A DNA stretch of 64,000 nucleotides from Enterovibrio sp045679545 (GTDB taxonomy: Bacteria > Pseudomonadota > Gammaproteobacteria > Enterobacterales > Vibrionaceae): assembly GCF_045679545.1 (NCBI RefSeq), contig NZ_CP166194.1, positions 1,984,001-2,048,000 on the forward strand, read 5' to 3'. Under the pieces are notes generated by a model. That model ran no database searches. It was not told the DNA's origin and saw only the letters and a list, made by a program, of their open reading frames with translations. The position numbers were made by a program, and so were the translations under genes. Shown here piece by piece: positions 33,100 through 41,682 of the stretch. Numbering within the stretch: position 1 is the first letter of the stretch; each line of letters starts with the position of its first letter.

Positions 33100-35550
33100 T
33101 TATCTAACAACCTTGCCGCTATCAACCGTACCGACACTCGGTCTCTCTATCGCTCGATATCGCAGCAAGCGTAAAGCATTCATCGTAACAATGGCGGTTG
33201 CTCCACTGTCTGCCAGTACTGCCACCCAAAGACCGGTAAAGCCCATTACCGTTGTAACAAGAAAGATAGCTTTTAAACCGATCGCTACCGCGACATTCTG
33301 ACGCACATTTTCCATGGTTGCTCGGGCTAGGCCGATGATTTCAGGAATACTTTCAATACGATTGTGTCTGAGCGCAATGTCTGCCGTTTCAAGCGCCACG
33401 TCTGTACCGCTTCCCATCGCAATGCCAATTGTAGCCGCTTTCATTGCTGGCGCATCGTTTATCCCGTCACCGACCATGGCAACGCGTGAATGTGCCGCTA
33501 AGGTATTAATAGCGTCCACTTTACCTTCTGGCATCAAACCTGCTTTGTATTCCATGTTCAAAATGCCCGCCAAACCCGCGGCAGCCTTTGGGTTGTCACC
33601 CGTAAGCATAAGGGAGCGAATACCCGCACTTTTCAAGTTTTCGACCGTTTGAACGGCAGTTGGTCGAAGCTCATCACGCCATGCAATTGCTCCGTTTGCT
33701 GCATCGTCGATAAATACGATTGCAACGGTTTTTCCGCTATCCGCCAATTGCTGCGCGCTAAGCTGATGCTCAGGACTAACAATTTGCGTGTCGTTGAGTT
33801 TGTCCAACGCGACAATGGCTACCTGTTTGCCGTTTACATTACCCGACACGCCCTTGCCTGCTTCTGTACGTACATTGTCAGCGGAAAACAAGATTGCTTG
33901 CTCACGTTGCGCTTCCATGACAAGCGCTTTTGCCAGTGGATGATGTGAACCTTGCTCAACGGCTGCGGCAAGCGCGAGCATGTCGTGACCGTCTCCCTGC
34001 CAACAGAGCTTGTCTGTGACCACTGGCTTACCTTGCGTTAAGGTACCCGTCTTATCAAACGCTACCCATTCAACGCGACTTAACGCTTCTAGCGCAGCAC
34101 CGCCTTTGATCAAAGCACCGTGCCTCGCAGCCGCTGCAAGCCCTGACGTCATTGCAGCAGGGGTAGAAATGACCAACGCACATGGGCAAGCAATTAACAA
34201 CAACGCCAGCCCACGGTAAATCCAAACATCCCAGCTTTCGCCAAACATCAGTGGTGGAATCATGACAATAAGGGCCGCGATGATGATCATCGTCGGCGTG
34301 TACCAACGGCTAAATTGGTCAATGAATCGCTCGACAGGCGCGCGGCGAGATTCAGCGTCTTCTATCAAGGTTAATATACGGTCAATCGCACTTTCGCCCT
34401 GCTTGGAGACCACGTCCAATTGAACACGTTGATCGACAACCAAAGCGCCAGCAGGAATTGTATCTCCCGCACTTTTTTCAACGGGAATAGACTCGCCTGT
34501 CAGGGCACTTAGATCAAAACTCGCATTCTCAGCAATAAGCGAGGCATCCGCAGGGAGCCTTCCGCCCGGCGAAATTTCGATGATATCCCCCGGTTGAAGC
34601 GCGGAAACAGGGACCTCTTGTCGGCCACCCTCTTTTTCAATTCTGACCACATTTTCAGGGACTAATGCCATCAGTGATTTAATGCCAGCTCGGGCTTTCG
34701 CAGATGCGTAGCCTTCTAGTCGCTCACCAATTAAAAAGAGCACTAATACCATGGCGGCTTCAACGGTTTCACCGAGATATAGCGCCCCAATCGCGGCGAT
34801 AGACATCAACATCTCTATCGAAAAGGGTGACCCGCTTCTCGCCAGCGCCACGGCTTTTTTAACAATGGGGATAAGGCCAATGACGGTAGCAAGGCTAAAC
34901 AAGATGCGTGACAGATCTGGCAGCCAAAGTGACAGAATTCCGGCAATGGCCATGACGCCAATCAGAGAAAGCAGCACGCCTTCTTCTTTAATGCGTTGAA
35001 GTACATTCTTAGGTGATGATTTTGTAGAAGGAAGGGAGAGGTCTACAAGAGGAAATCCGGTTTTCTGAGCACGAAGGTTGATCTGCTCCAGTTGATTCTG
35101 AGTGGGTTCTCGCTCAAAACCAACCACCAGTTTTTCTGTCGCAAACCGAACATTCACTTGTGTCACCCCTTGAAGGCCCTTAATTGCCGTTTCGAGTTTT
35201 CCGGCGCAGCTTGGGCAATCCATGTTGGTCACACGCCATGCATAGCTGTTTGCAATAGGTGCTATTTCTTGCGGCTCTTCCAAATGCGAATGAGAGTGCC
35301 CTTCGTGAGCGTGCTCATGACGTGAGTGAGAATGATTTTCTTGATGGGCATCGAGGCTGCTGTGTTCATGTTCACAACAGCCTTGCACCGCCGGGTCGTC
35401 GGCATCCTCGGGTAAAGCATCACTGATGTCGTTCAACGATGCCGGAGCACTGACACTGCAGCAACTATTTGTAGGCACTGACACACCATGAGAATGGGCA
35501 TGTTGGTGGCTTTTTTGTTTACAATGACCTGATTTACATGAATGGCACAT
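33100..35550 (-). CDS. zntA: Zn/Cd/Pb-translocating P1B-type ATPase
   Basis: 816 residues. A long Cys- and His-rich N-terminal tail (about 1-105: CHSCKSGHCK, many HSH and HEH motifs) precedes one HMA domain with NMDCPSC at about 108-114. The P-type core follows: eight membrane helices, TGES, the transport motif CPCALV at about 455, phosphorylation site DKTGTLTQG at about 498, HPLAKAL, and GDGINDAPAM near 700. CPC and the tail indicate export of zinc, cadmium or lead. The MerR-type operator just upstream supports this. The GGAG ribosome site precedes the ATG. The stop is near the CRP site of udp. Confidence 0.95.
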   Translation of the reverse strand: MCHSCKSGHCKQKSHQHAHSHGVSVPTNSCCSVSAPASLNDISDALPEDADDPAVQGCCEHEHSSLDAHQENHSHSRHEHAHEGHSHSHLEEPQEIAPIANSYAWRVTNMDCPSCAGKLETAIKGLQGVTQVNVRFATEKLVVGFEREPTQNQLEQINLRAQKTGFPLVDLSLPSTKSSPKNVLQRIKEEGVLLSLIGVMAIAGILSLWLPDLSRILFSLATVIGLIPIVKKAVALARSGSPFSIEMLMSIAAIGALYLGETVEAAMVLVLFLIGERLEGYASAKARAGIKSLMALVPENVVRIEKEGGRQEVPVSALQPGDIIEISPGGRLPADASLIAENASFDLSALTGESIPVEKSAGDTIPAGALVVDQRVQLDVVSKQGESAIDRILTLIEDAESRRAPVERFIDQFSRWYTPTMIIIAALIVMIPPLMFGESWDVWIYRGLALLLIACPCALVISTPAAMTSGLAAAARHGALIKGGAALEALSRVEWVAFDKTGTLTQGKPVVTDKLCWQGDGHDMLALAAAVEQGSHHPLAKALVMEAQREQAILFSADNVRTEAGKGVSGNVNGKQVAIVALDKLNDTQIVSPEHQLSAQQLADSGKTVAIVFIDDAANGAIAWRDELRPTAVQTVENLKSAGIRSLMLTGDNPKAAAGLAGILNMEYKAGLMPEGKVDAINTLAAHSRVAMVGDGINDAPAMKAATIGIAMGSGTDVALETADIALRHNRIESIPEIIGLARATMENVRQNVAVAIGLKAIFLVTTVMGFTGLWVAVLADSGATAIVTMNALRLLRYRAIERPSVGTVDSGKVVR

Positions 35551-35587
35551 AAGGCTATCTCCCTATTTGATGTTACCTTCAGTGTAA

Positions 35588-35613
35588 ACCTTGGAGTTAA
35601 CTCCAAGGTCAAG
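35588..35613 (-). promoter_or_regulatory. ZntR-type operator and zntA promoter
   Basis: A perfect 22-base palindrome at 35588-35609 (left half ACCTTGGAGTT) matches the ZntR operator pattern. On the minus strand it lies between TTGACC (-35) and TACACT (-10), spaced 20 bases, the over-long spacing that MerR-family activators correct by twisting DNA. It drives zntA. No zntR gene is in the window. Confidence 0.85.
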
Positions 35614-35666
35614 CAAACACGAACATGATTTTTAATTTCTCTGCCGCTATGCCTACTGGAGAAACG

Positions 35667-36140
35667 TTACTTCAGCCGATCCAAAATCACTTGTGTATCC
35701 AATACAGGCTGATAATCACGATAATCCAAGCCTGAATCAAACACGAAATGCGTGACCAGTTTCTTTGCTGCCTCTTGAAGGGCGCTTGCCTGCCAAGGCT
35801 TTTCAAAGTATCGCTCAATACGCGCACTATTGATCGCTTCTATCGTATCGGCATGCGTCGCCTGGCCTGTGAGCAATACTTTGCGTGTCGCACGAAAACG
35901 AGGATCCAAGGAGACTTCAGTTAGCAGTTCAACACCGGTTTTTTCTGGCATCACATGGTCAGAGATAATCAGCGCGACATGCTCTCCTTCTGCATCCAAA
36001 TCATCCATTAGCGCTAGCGCTTCGTCTGCAGATTCACAATCTTCAATGTGAAACGCAACCGCAAGGGGAGCAAGATCTTTGAGCACGGCGTCTAACACTT
36101 CGCGCTGATCATCAACGCAAATAATGTTCACTTTTTCCAT
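35667..36140 (-). CDS. Stand-alone response regulator (REC)
   Basis: 157 residues: one REC domain and a short tail, no output domain. The acidic pair is in ICVDDQREV near the start, the phospho-acceptor Asp in LIISDHVMPEKTGVELL (about 58), the Thr in LLTGQAT and the Lys in FEKPWQ. The DH-MP...GV and KPW pattern is shared with the REC domains of the proteins at 41683 and 43636, so the three look like paralogs of one phosphorelay. AAAGGGG precedes the ATG. Its partner kinase is probably the one at 41683, by similarity, not by adjacency. Confidence 0.85.
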   Translation of the reverse strand: MEKVNIICVDDQREVLDAVLKDLAPLAVAFHIEDCESADEALALMDDLDAEGEHVALIISDHVMPEKTGVELLTEVSLDPRFRATRKVLLTGQATHADTIEAINSARIERYFEKPWQASALQEAAKKLVTHFVFDSGLDYRDYQPVLDTQVILDRLK

Positions 36141-36227
36141 CTATTTCCCCTTTAAATGCCTACTGTATATGCGAATTTCTCATCGCGGATTGTTATACCA
36201 ATCGCAATAAGTTTTCATTACTCGATG

Positions 36228-37643
36228 CTATAAGAAATTGACCAATCGAAGTACCCAAACCATCACAAAACTCAGCGTCACACCCACAATACCGAGTATC
36301 ACACCAACCTTTGCCATTTGATTGCTGTTCACATGCCCAGTGGCATGCGCCAGTGCATTCGGTGGCGTACTGATCGGCAACGACATACCCAAGGATGCAG
36401 CAAAGGTCACAATCAGGATTAATGTGACTTCACCACCAAGCGATGACAGAGACGTCATGGACATACCCAGCGCGGCCATAATCGGCATCAACAAGTTAGC
36501 TGTTGCGGTGTGAGACATAAAGTTTGCCATCAGCAAACAAAGTGCTGCCGCGCCTAACAAAACAATCTCAGGTGCAAAGTTCTCAAATGGAATGCTGTGA
36601 ACGATCAATCTCGCTAACCCAGTTTTATCCAACGCTAAGCCCAGTGCAAAACCGCCTGAGACCAACCAAAGCACATCCCAAGAGACCTTCTTTAAATCTT
36701 CTTTATTGATGATCCCTGTCATCGAAAACACGGCCACGGGGATAAGTGCAACGGTATATGAGTTCATACCATGGCTTGAACCCATCAACCAAAGCAAAAC
36801 GGTTGCAGCAAACGTCACATACACTGTGATGGCTTTGGGCGTTTTAAGAAACTTGCCTTTAATGGTCAGAGAAATTGATTGTTCGTCTGACGGAAACAAA
36901 TAGCTCAACAGTGCCCACGCCAATACCAACATGACCACCACAAACGGCACACCAAATGCCATCCATTCACCAAAGGTGATCAGATTCTCGCCCGTTAAAT
37001 ATTGCAGTGCGATCGCATTCGGTGGTGTACCAATTGGCGTGCCAATACCACCGATGTTAGCGGCGACAGGAATGGATAACGCAAAGGCAATCTTGCCAGG
37101 GTCGTTCGGTTTAAACACCATCAGAATGGGAGTAAGAATAGCCAGCATCATCGCGGTGGTAGCGGTGTTTGACATGAACATGGAGAACACAGCAGTAATC
37201 AACATTAACCCTGCCATCACCATCTGAGGTTTATGACCAAATGGCTTTAGCAATACACGGGCAAGGTTCACGTCTAAACGGTATTTCGTCGCTGCCATTG
37301 CGAGGAAAAATCCACCAAGAAATAGCATGATAATGGGGCTGGCAAACGTCGCCATGATGTCGCTGTAATGAAGTAACCCACCAAACTCTGGTGTTCCTGC
37401 ATCGGCTCTAAACCAAATGAGCCCTTTGTCTGATAGAAAAAGCAGTTCAAGCACGATCACCACCACGGATGTGGCGTAGATTGGAATGGGTTCGAGCACC
37501 CAGCACAGTGCAGCGAGTAAAAACAATGCGATAGCACGCTGCTGCATCACTGTCAGGGTTTCAAATGGAAAAGCAGTCGCAGGCAGTAGCATAACCACCA
37601 GCGGAATAAGAATAGGAAGTATGTATTTCGCCTGAATGCGCAT
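36228..37643 (-). CDS. DASS-family anion:sodium symporter (SLC13/INDY type)
   Basis: About 471 residues with roughly eleven membrane segments. DASS landmarks: SNT motif in FMSNTATTAMM at about 145, PVAANIGGIGTPIGTPPNAIA near 190, and a second half ending LPISTPPNAL. The counterpart of the second SNT reads SHT (NFMSHTATANLLMP), which is unusual because Asn lines the carboxylate site in VcINDY. Likely substrates are dicarboxylates such as succinate, or related anions. The first ATG at 37679 would add 12 residues; I prefer the ATG at 37643, with AAGGGA upstream. A single gene, convergent with nothing near. Confidence 0.85.
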   Translation of the reverse strand: MRIQAKYILPILIPLVVMLLPATAFPFETLTVMQQRAIALFLLAALCWVLEPIPIYATSVVVIVLELLFLSDKGLIWFRADAGTPEFGGLLHYSDIMATFASPIIMLFLGGFFLAMAATKYRLDVNLARVLLKPFGHKPQMVMAGLMLITAVFSMFMSNTATTAMMLAILTPILMVFKPNDPGKIAFALSIPVAANIGGIGTPIGTPPNAIALQYLTGENLITFGEWMAFGVPFVVVMLVLAWALLSYLFPSDEQSISLTIKGKFLKTPKAITVYVTFAATVLLWLMGSSHGMNSYTVALIPVAVFSMTGIINKEDLKKVSWDVLWLVSGGFALGLALDKTGLARLIVHSIPFENFAPEIVLLGAAALCLLMANFMSHTATANLLMPIMAALGMSMTSLSSLGGEVTLILIVTFAASLGMSLPISTPPNALAHATGHVNSNQMAKVGVILGIVGVTLSFVMVWVLRLVNFL

Positions 37644-37775
37644 AATCGCTTGTAGTCCCTTAAAGCTAAATACCCACATTCCGTGGGCAACACACTTATT
37701 CTGCGCTACTTACCTTTAAGGAGTACTGAATTAGATCAATAAATTGGAGCCATTTCAGGGGGAAATTCTCGAGAT

Positions 37776-37805
37776 CAAAAAGGGATTTCTCAGTAGAGAA
37801 ACCCC
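37776..37805 (-). terminator. Terminator of the MATE gene
   Basis: A 10-bp stem with one mismatch (GGGGTTTCTC / GAGAAATCCC) and a 4-base loop, followed on the minus strand by TTTTT, 28 bases past the stop. Confidence 0.8.
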
Positions 37806-37833
37806 AATATTGAAACCGTGAACGCTTAACGCC

Positions 37834-39324
37834 TCAGTGCTTGTTCTCGTTGCCGTCTTTTTTGTCTGTGTCTTTTGTGTCACTTTCAATCGCGCCTTCA
37901 CTTTCTTCTGCCATGACAGTGCGATAGCTGCTAAACGCGGTAACAGGGACTGCAGGTTCAATTGCAACCACATCGTCTTCTTTCTGTTCGTGGTCACGGG
38001 CCAGTTGCACGATAAGCTTTTTAACCAAGATGTATCCTGCTATGCCAAAGAGCACAGAACCCACAGCTTGACCAATCAGCACCCCTTCCGCACCACCCAA
38101 ATGGCCACCAACATACACAAAAGGCATCGTACCTAATGTCGCCTTTCCGACATTCAACAGGGTTGACCACGTTGGCCTATTCAGGTTGTTGAACGCTGCA
38201 TTGGAGACAAACAAAGTGCCATTGAAAATGAACGTAATGGCAATGTAGGTGCAAAACAGTGTCACCATGGATGCGGCATCACCATCGAGGCTAAAGGCAT
38301 CTATGATGAATCCTTGTGCGAGGAACAAAATCAGTGCCACAACCACACAATACGCTGTCACAAATTTCACCGAGTCACTCAAAGTCTGCTGAACCCTATC
38401 GAACTTTTGCGCCCCATAGTTCTGACCAAGAATCGGCCCTACTGCGCCTGACAGTGAAAAAATAAGAGCAAATGATACAGGTAACAGTCGCCCCATCACG
38501 GCATATCCTGCCACGTAGTCTGAGCCGAATTTTGCTATTTGAGCAGTCACGATAGCATTGCCTATCGGCGTAGCGGTATTGGTGACAATCGCAGGACCCG
38601 CGATATGGATGATGGCACTAAAATGATGAGAGAGGTCTGCGAAAGTTGGACGCGCCACCAAGTCATGCTTTCGATGCACAGCATGGAAAGCAACACCAAA
38701 CAGCACAAAACGCGAGATCAAAGAAGCCGTCGCTGCCCCTTCTATCCCCATAGAAAGTCCAAAGATGAAAATAGGGTCAAGAATGGCATTCACTGCACCG
38801 CTAATCAGGGTTGCCGCCATTGATAGCTTGGCATCGCCCACGCCTCTTAGTGCCGCACCGGCTGACATGCCCATTGCCATTAAAGGCGCTCCGGGAAGGA
38901 GAATGACAAGGAAATCTTTTGCTTTTTGTGCTGCTTCACCTTGAGCGCCAATTGACGTTAGGATCGGATCGATAAAAAGCAAGATGACGCCCACGGTCAA
39001 CACACTAACAATGGCGGCGAAAACCATAATGCTGCCTGTTAGCTTTCGGGCTTCTTCTCGCTTTCCAGAGCCCAAAGCACGACTGACTAAGGCCCCCATT
39101 GCGATTGACGTGCCGATAGACACGGATGTTGAGAAAAAAACGATGGTGCCAGCAAAGCCAATTGCTGCTGCTAATTCAACTTGACCAAGTAAGCTGATAA
39201 AAAACATATCGGCCAAGTCGACCAAAAACAAAGCCATCAGCCCTACCGCACCCGACGTCGACATGACGGTGATGTGACGCATGATAGAACCATTTACAAA
39301 TTTGGCTTGTTGCTGATTGGGCAT
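37834..39324 (-). CDS. MATE-family multidrug/sodium antiporter
   Basis: About 496 residues with twelve predicted membrane helices in two pseudo-symmetric bundles, the MATE layout. Typical stretches are LFLVDLADMFFISLLGQVELAAAIGFAG near the start, FLVILLPGAPLMAMGMSAGAALRGVGD around 140, and the mirror GAVGPILGQNYGAQKFDRV around 275. These carriers export cationic drugs in exchange for Na+ or H+. The tail is acidic and charged (IESDTKDTDKKDGNENKH), which is cytosolic. The ATG at 39360 would add 12 residues; I prefer 39324 (GGAT upstream). A single gene with its own terminator. Confidence 0.88.
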   Translation of the reverse strand: MPNQQQAKFVNGSIMRHITVMSTSGAVGLMALFLVDLADMFFISLLGQVELAAAIGFAGTIVFFSTSVSIGTSIAMGALVSRALGSGKREEARKLTGSIMVFAAIVSVLTVGVILLFIDPILTSIGAQGEAAQKAKDFLVILLPGAPLMAMGMSAGAALRGVGDAKLSMAATLISGAVNAILDPIFIFGLSMGIEGAATASLISRFVLFGVAFHAVHRKHDLVARPTFADLSHHFSAIIHIAGPAIVTNTATPIGNAIVTAQIAKFGSDYVAGYAVMGRLLPVSFALIFSLSGAVGPILGQNYGAQKFDRVQQTLSDSVKFVTAYCVVVALILFLAQGFIIDAFSLDGDAASMVTLFCTYIAITFIFNGTLFVSNAAFNNLNRPTWSTLLNVGKATLGTMPFVYVGGHLGGAEGVLIGQAVGSVLFGIAGYILVKKLIVQLARDHEQKEDDVVAIEPAVPVTAFSSYRTVMAEESEGAIESDTKDTDKKDGNENKH

Positions 39325-39456
39325 ACTTATATCCGTATTGAAGAAGAGGTTGTCGGCCATCCTAGCGACATATCGAGAAAAAGAACTGAATCAAGATGGG
39401 CAGTGACGTTATTTAGCCGAGTAGTGGCATTATTTTGCTGGGTGGTATTGTGCCAT

Positions 39457-39484
39457 TAAAAAAAGGTGCCTCAAGCACCTCTTT
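39457..39484 (-). terminator. Terminator of the CBS-pair gene
   Basis: Stem AGGTGC / GCACCT with loop CTCAA, followed on the minus strand by a run of T, 31 bases past the CBS gene stop. Confidence 0.75.
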
Positions 39485-39514
39485 TGATACGACACATTCG
39501 AAAAAATTGAACAG

Positions 39515-39934
39515 CTATACGGGATGGTGGAAACAATCATCAATTTGCGTAGCAATGGCTTTCAAAATATCGCGTCTCGTGATGATGCCGACTAAGCGAT
39601 CATCCTCGTCCACAACAGGGTAAAGCTTAGGTTTACCCGGCAGCATTTCTTCCGCCAACTTGATGATGCTTTCATCTGGCAACACAGAAGCGATCTCTTT
39701 ATGCATACAATCATCGACTGTATTTGTGTCATGGCAGTAGTAGCCCATTTTCAGTAGCTTGTGGATCATGTCTTGCTCAGACAAAAAACCGACAACGCGA
39801 TTATTGTCATCCAAAACTGGACCGCCAGACTGGTTAGCATTTAGCATTTTTTCTAGCGCGACAGACAGAGACATGGATGCCTTGAAGGTCACGGGTCGCT
39901 TGTTCATGTAATCTTTTACTTTAATCGATTCCAT
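39515..39934 (-). CDS. CBS-domain-pair protein
   Basis: 139 residues consisting of two CBS domains (about 8-60 and 70-130; VKDYMNKRPVTF then GGPVLDDNNRVVGFLSEQD, and VDDCMHKEIASVL then YPVVDEDDRLVGIITRRD). CBS pairs bind adenosine nucleotides and sense energy state; with no attached effector it must act on a partner protein. The pattern VGIITRRDILKAI is typical of stand-alone family members. GGGGG four bases before the ATG at 39934 fixes the start; a frame extension to 39958 exists. Confidence 0.88.
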   Translation of the reverse strand: MESIKVKDYMNKRPVTFKASMSLSVALEKMLNANQSGGPVLDDNNRVVGFLSEQDMIHKLLKMGYYCHDTNTVDDCMHKEIASVLPDESIIKLAEEMLPGKPKLYPVVDEDDRLVGIITRRDILKAIATQIDDCFHHPV

Positions 39935-40107
39935 GCATCCCCCATTTATATTTAGCAAATATCAACACAGCGAAAACTCTCTGTTTATCTCACTATTAGT
40001 GTCGACCAAGCTGACAAAAATACTAGTCCTCTTCGCAGTATTTTTATGCTTTGTCACAAATGAAAGAGTGCTTTTTTATCAAAAATGCTGATTTACCCTT
40101 GTAAAAA

Positions 40108-40137
40108 GAAAAAACCAGCACTCATAAAGTGCTGGCA
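40108..40137 (-). terminator. Terminator of the DUF945 gene
   Basis: Perfect 8-bp stem (CCAGCACT / AGTGCTGG) with a 5-base loop, followed on the minus strand by TTTTTTCTTTTT. Confidence 0.85.
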
Positions 40138-40196
40138 TACTTGATTAAAACAATGCTTGGATACGGATGCATATCCCGCATGTATTGACGTTGTGG

Positions 40197-41510
40197 TTAC
40201 ATCAACATCATCATTAGCAAACCTAACGGTATTTTTTCGCCACTCGGGGAAACCGCTTGATCGCCTTCAATTTTCGCTGTCAGGGTTACGCCATTTTCAG
40301 CCTGAGAAATAAAGCCGTAAGGTTCTAGGTTCGACAATGAGGCCTCCACTTCAGGCACACCTTGCACGTATGCAGTAGGTACGTTGATGAAAAGGTTGCC
40401 CTTTAGCTTGGTCAGTAGTGCGCCAACGTTTTGCGTCACACTGCCAAGACCAGGCTCGACAGTTAAATCAAACTTCGCGTCGATGTGCCCTTCAGGGGTA
40501 TCAAGTTCCAACGGAATGATTTCAAACGTCAGGCCTTTCTCGACCAAACCATCCAACGCCGTCACCATCTTCATCATTTCTTCATCAGTTGGCTCGGCAC
40601 TCATCGAATCTGCCGTTGTCGCCAAAGCAATCATGGAGTTGTAATCCAACGCGTTGAAATTCACTCCCATCTTAAAGTTTTCTAACGCCAGCGTATCTGG
40701 CATATCAAACTTTTGGAATGAAATGACATTGGTGTTATCAAAACGCAAATCAGCGGGCGCAGCAGTTTTCACATCACCACCGATAGCAGTTAGTGCGTTC
40801 TTCACATCCACAGCAAGATTATCAATCGTCACCGTTGAACCTGAAACGTCGCTAAATGTACTGGTCGCAACATTCACTTTTTGCGAACCGACCCAGACCT
40901 CATCCACTAACTCGCCATTACCGCTGCCCGTGATATCTCTAAAGGCAAACTTCTCGCCATCTGGGCTTGATAACTCAATAAATGGCATTTCTAGCTGAAA
41001 CACCATCACGCCACTCTTGTCAGCAGTTCCTGACACATTGGCCGGTGAACTTATGATTTTGACGTCTTCATTTCCGCCATTCATAGCACGAACGGTTACA
41101 TCATACTGAGTGTCACCAAATAAAGAGGTCTCAGTGACGATCGTGACAGGCGATTCAACAGATTGCCAAAGTAGATCAGTGACCACTTTTATCTCAGGTG
41201 TCATCTCCAATGTAGATGTGGTGCTAACACCGAGGAATCCATGATTGACGTGACTCAATATTGAGTATGACGTTGGAAGCCCCTCATCTTCATACACTTC
41301 CTTCATCGACCCGATGACAGAAACTCGTGTGACAACCTCAGAGGAGAGATAACCTCGTTGGTAGGATGTATTTTCGACGGCGAGATAAGGCGACTGGATT
41401 TGCTTAATCTCATCATCATATAAAGACTGACCAATTTGACCTGTTGCAAATGGCCACAACACACCTACCGCGACGGCTCCAGCAATTGCCGTGTATTTTC
41501 CAAAAATCAT
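40197..41510 (-). CDS. DUF945 (YdgA-like) periplasmic protein
   Basis: 437 residues. One N-terminal membrane anchor (IFGKYTAIAGAVAVGVLWPFATG), then a long beta-rich periplasmic part with repeated LDTPEG-type and DNLAVDVKNAL-type segments, as in E. coli YdgA. The function of the family is not settled; it is linked to the cell envelope. The start at 41510 is chosen for the TGGAG ribosome site; a longer frame begins at 41543. The gene is next to the histidine kinase (divergent), with 172 bases between them. Confidence 0.75.
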   Translation of the reverse strand: MIFGKYTAIAGAVAVGVLWPFATGQIGQSLYDDEIKQIQSPYLAVENTSYQRGYLSSEVVTRVSVIGSMKEVYEDEGLPTSYSILSHVNHGFLGVSTTSTLEMTPEIKVVTDLLWQSVESPVTIVTETSLFGDTQYDVTVRAMNGGNEDVKIISSPANVSGTADKSGVMVFQLEMPFIELSSPDGEKFAFRDITGSGNGELVDEVWVGSQKVNVATSTFSDVSGSTVTIDNLAVDVKNALTAIGGDVKTAAPADLRFDNTNVISFQKFDMPDTLALENFKMGVNFNALDYNSMIALATTADSMSAEPTDEEMMKMVTALDGLVEKGLTFEIIPLELDTPEGHIDAKFDLTVEPGLGSVTQNVGALLTKLKGNLFINVPTAYVQGVPEVEASLSNLEPYGFISQAENGVTLTAKIEGDQAVSPSGEKIPLGLLMMMLM

Positions 41511-41682
41511 TTTTGCTCCATTGGGTCCGGCATTAATTTTCAAAGAGTTTAAACCATCCCTATCTATAACCCCATGGTCACAAGAGGTTTTCTTTCAATA
41601 TGTGCCAGTTTGCAGCGCTCTTCTCAGCTTAAAGACGTTGAAACCGATACACTCATAGAAAATAGTGACAATAGATAAATGT

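Noticed and set aside
36141..36227. Promoter or terminator between the DASS and REC genes
   Set aside because: No convincing hairpin or T-run was found.
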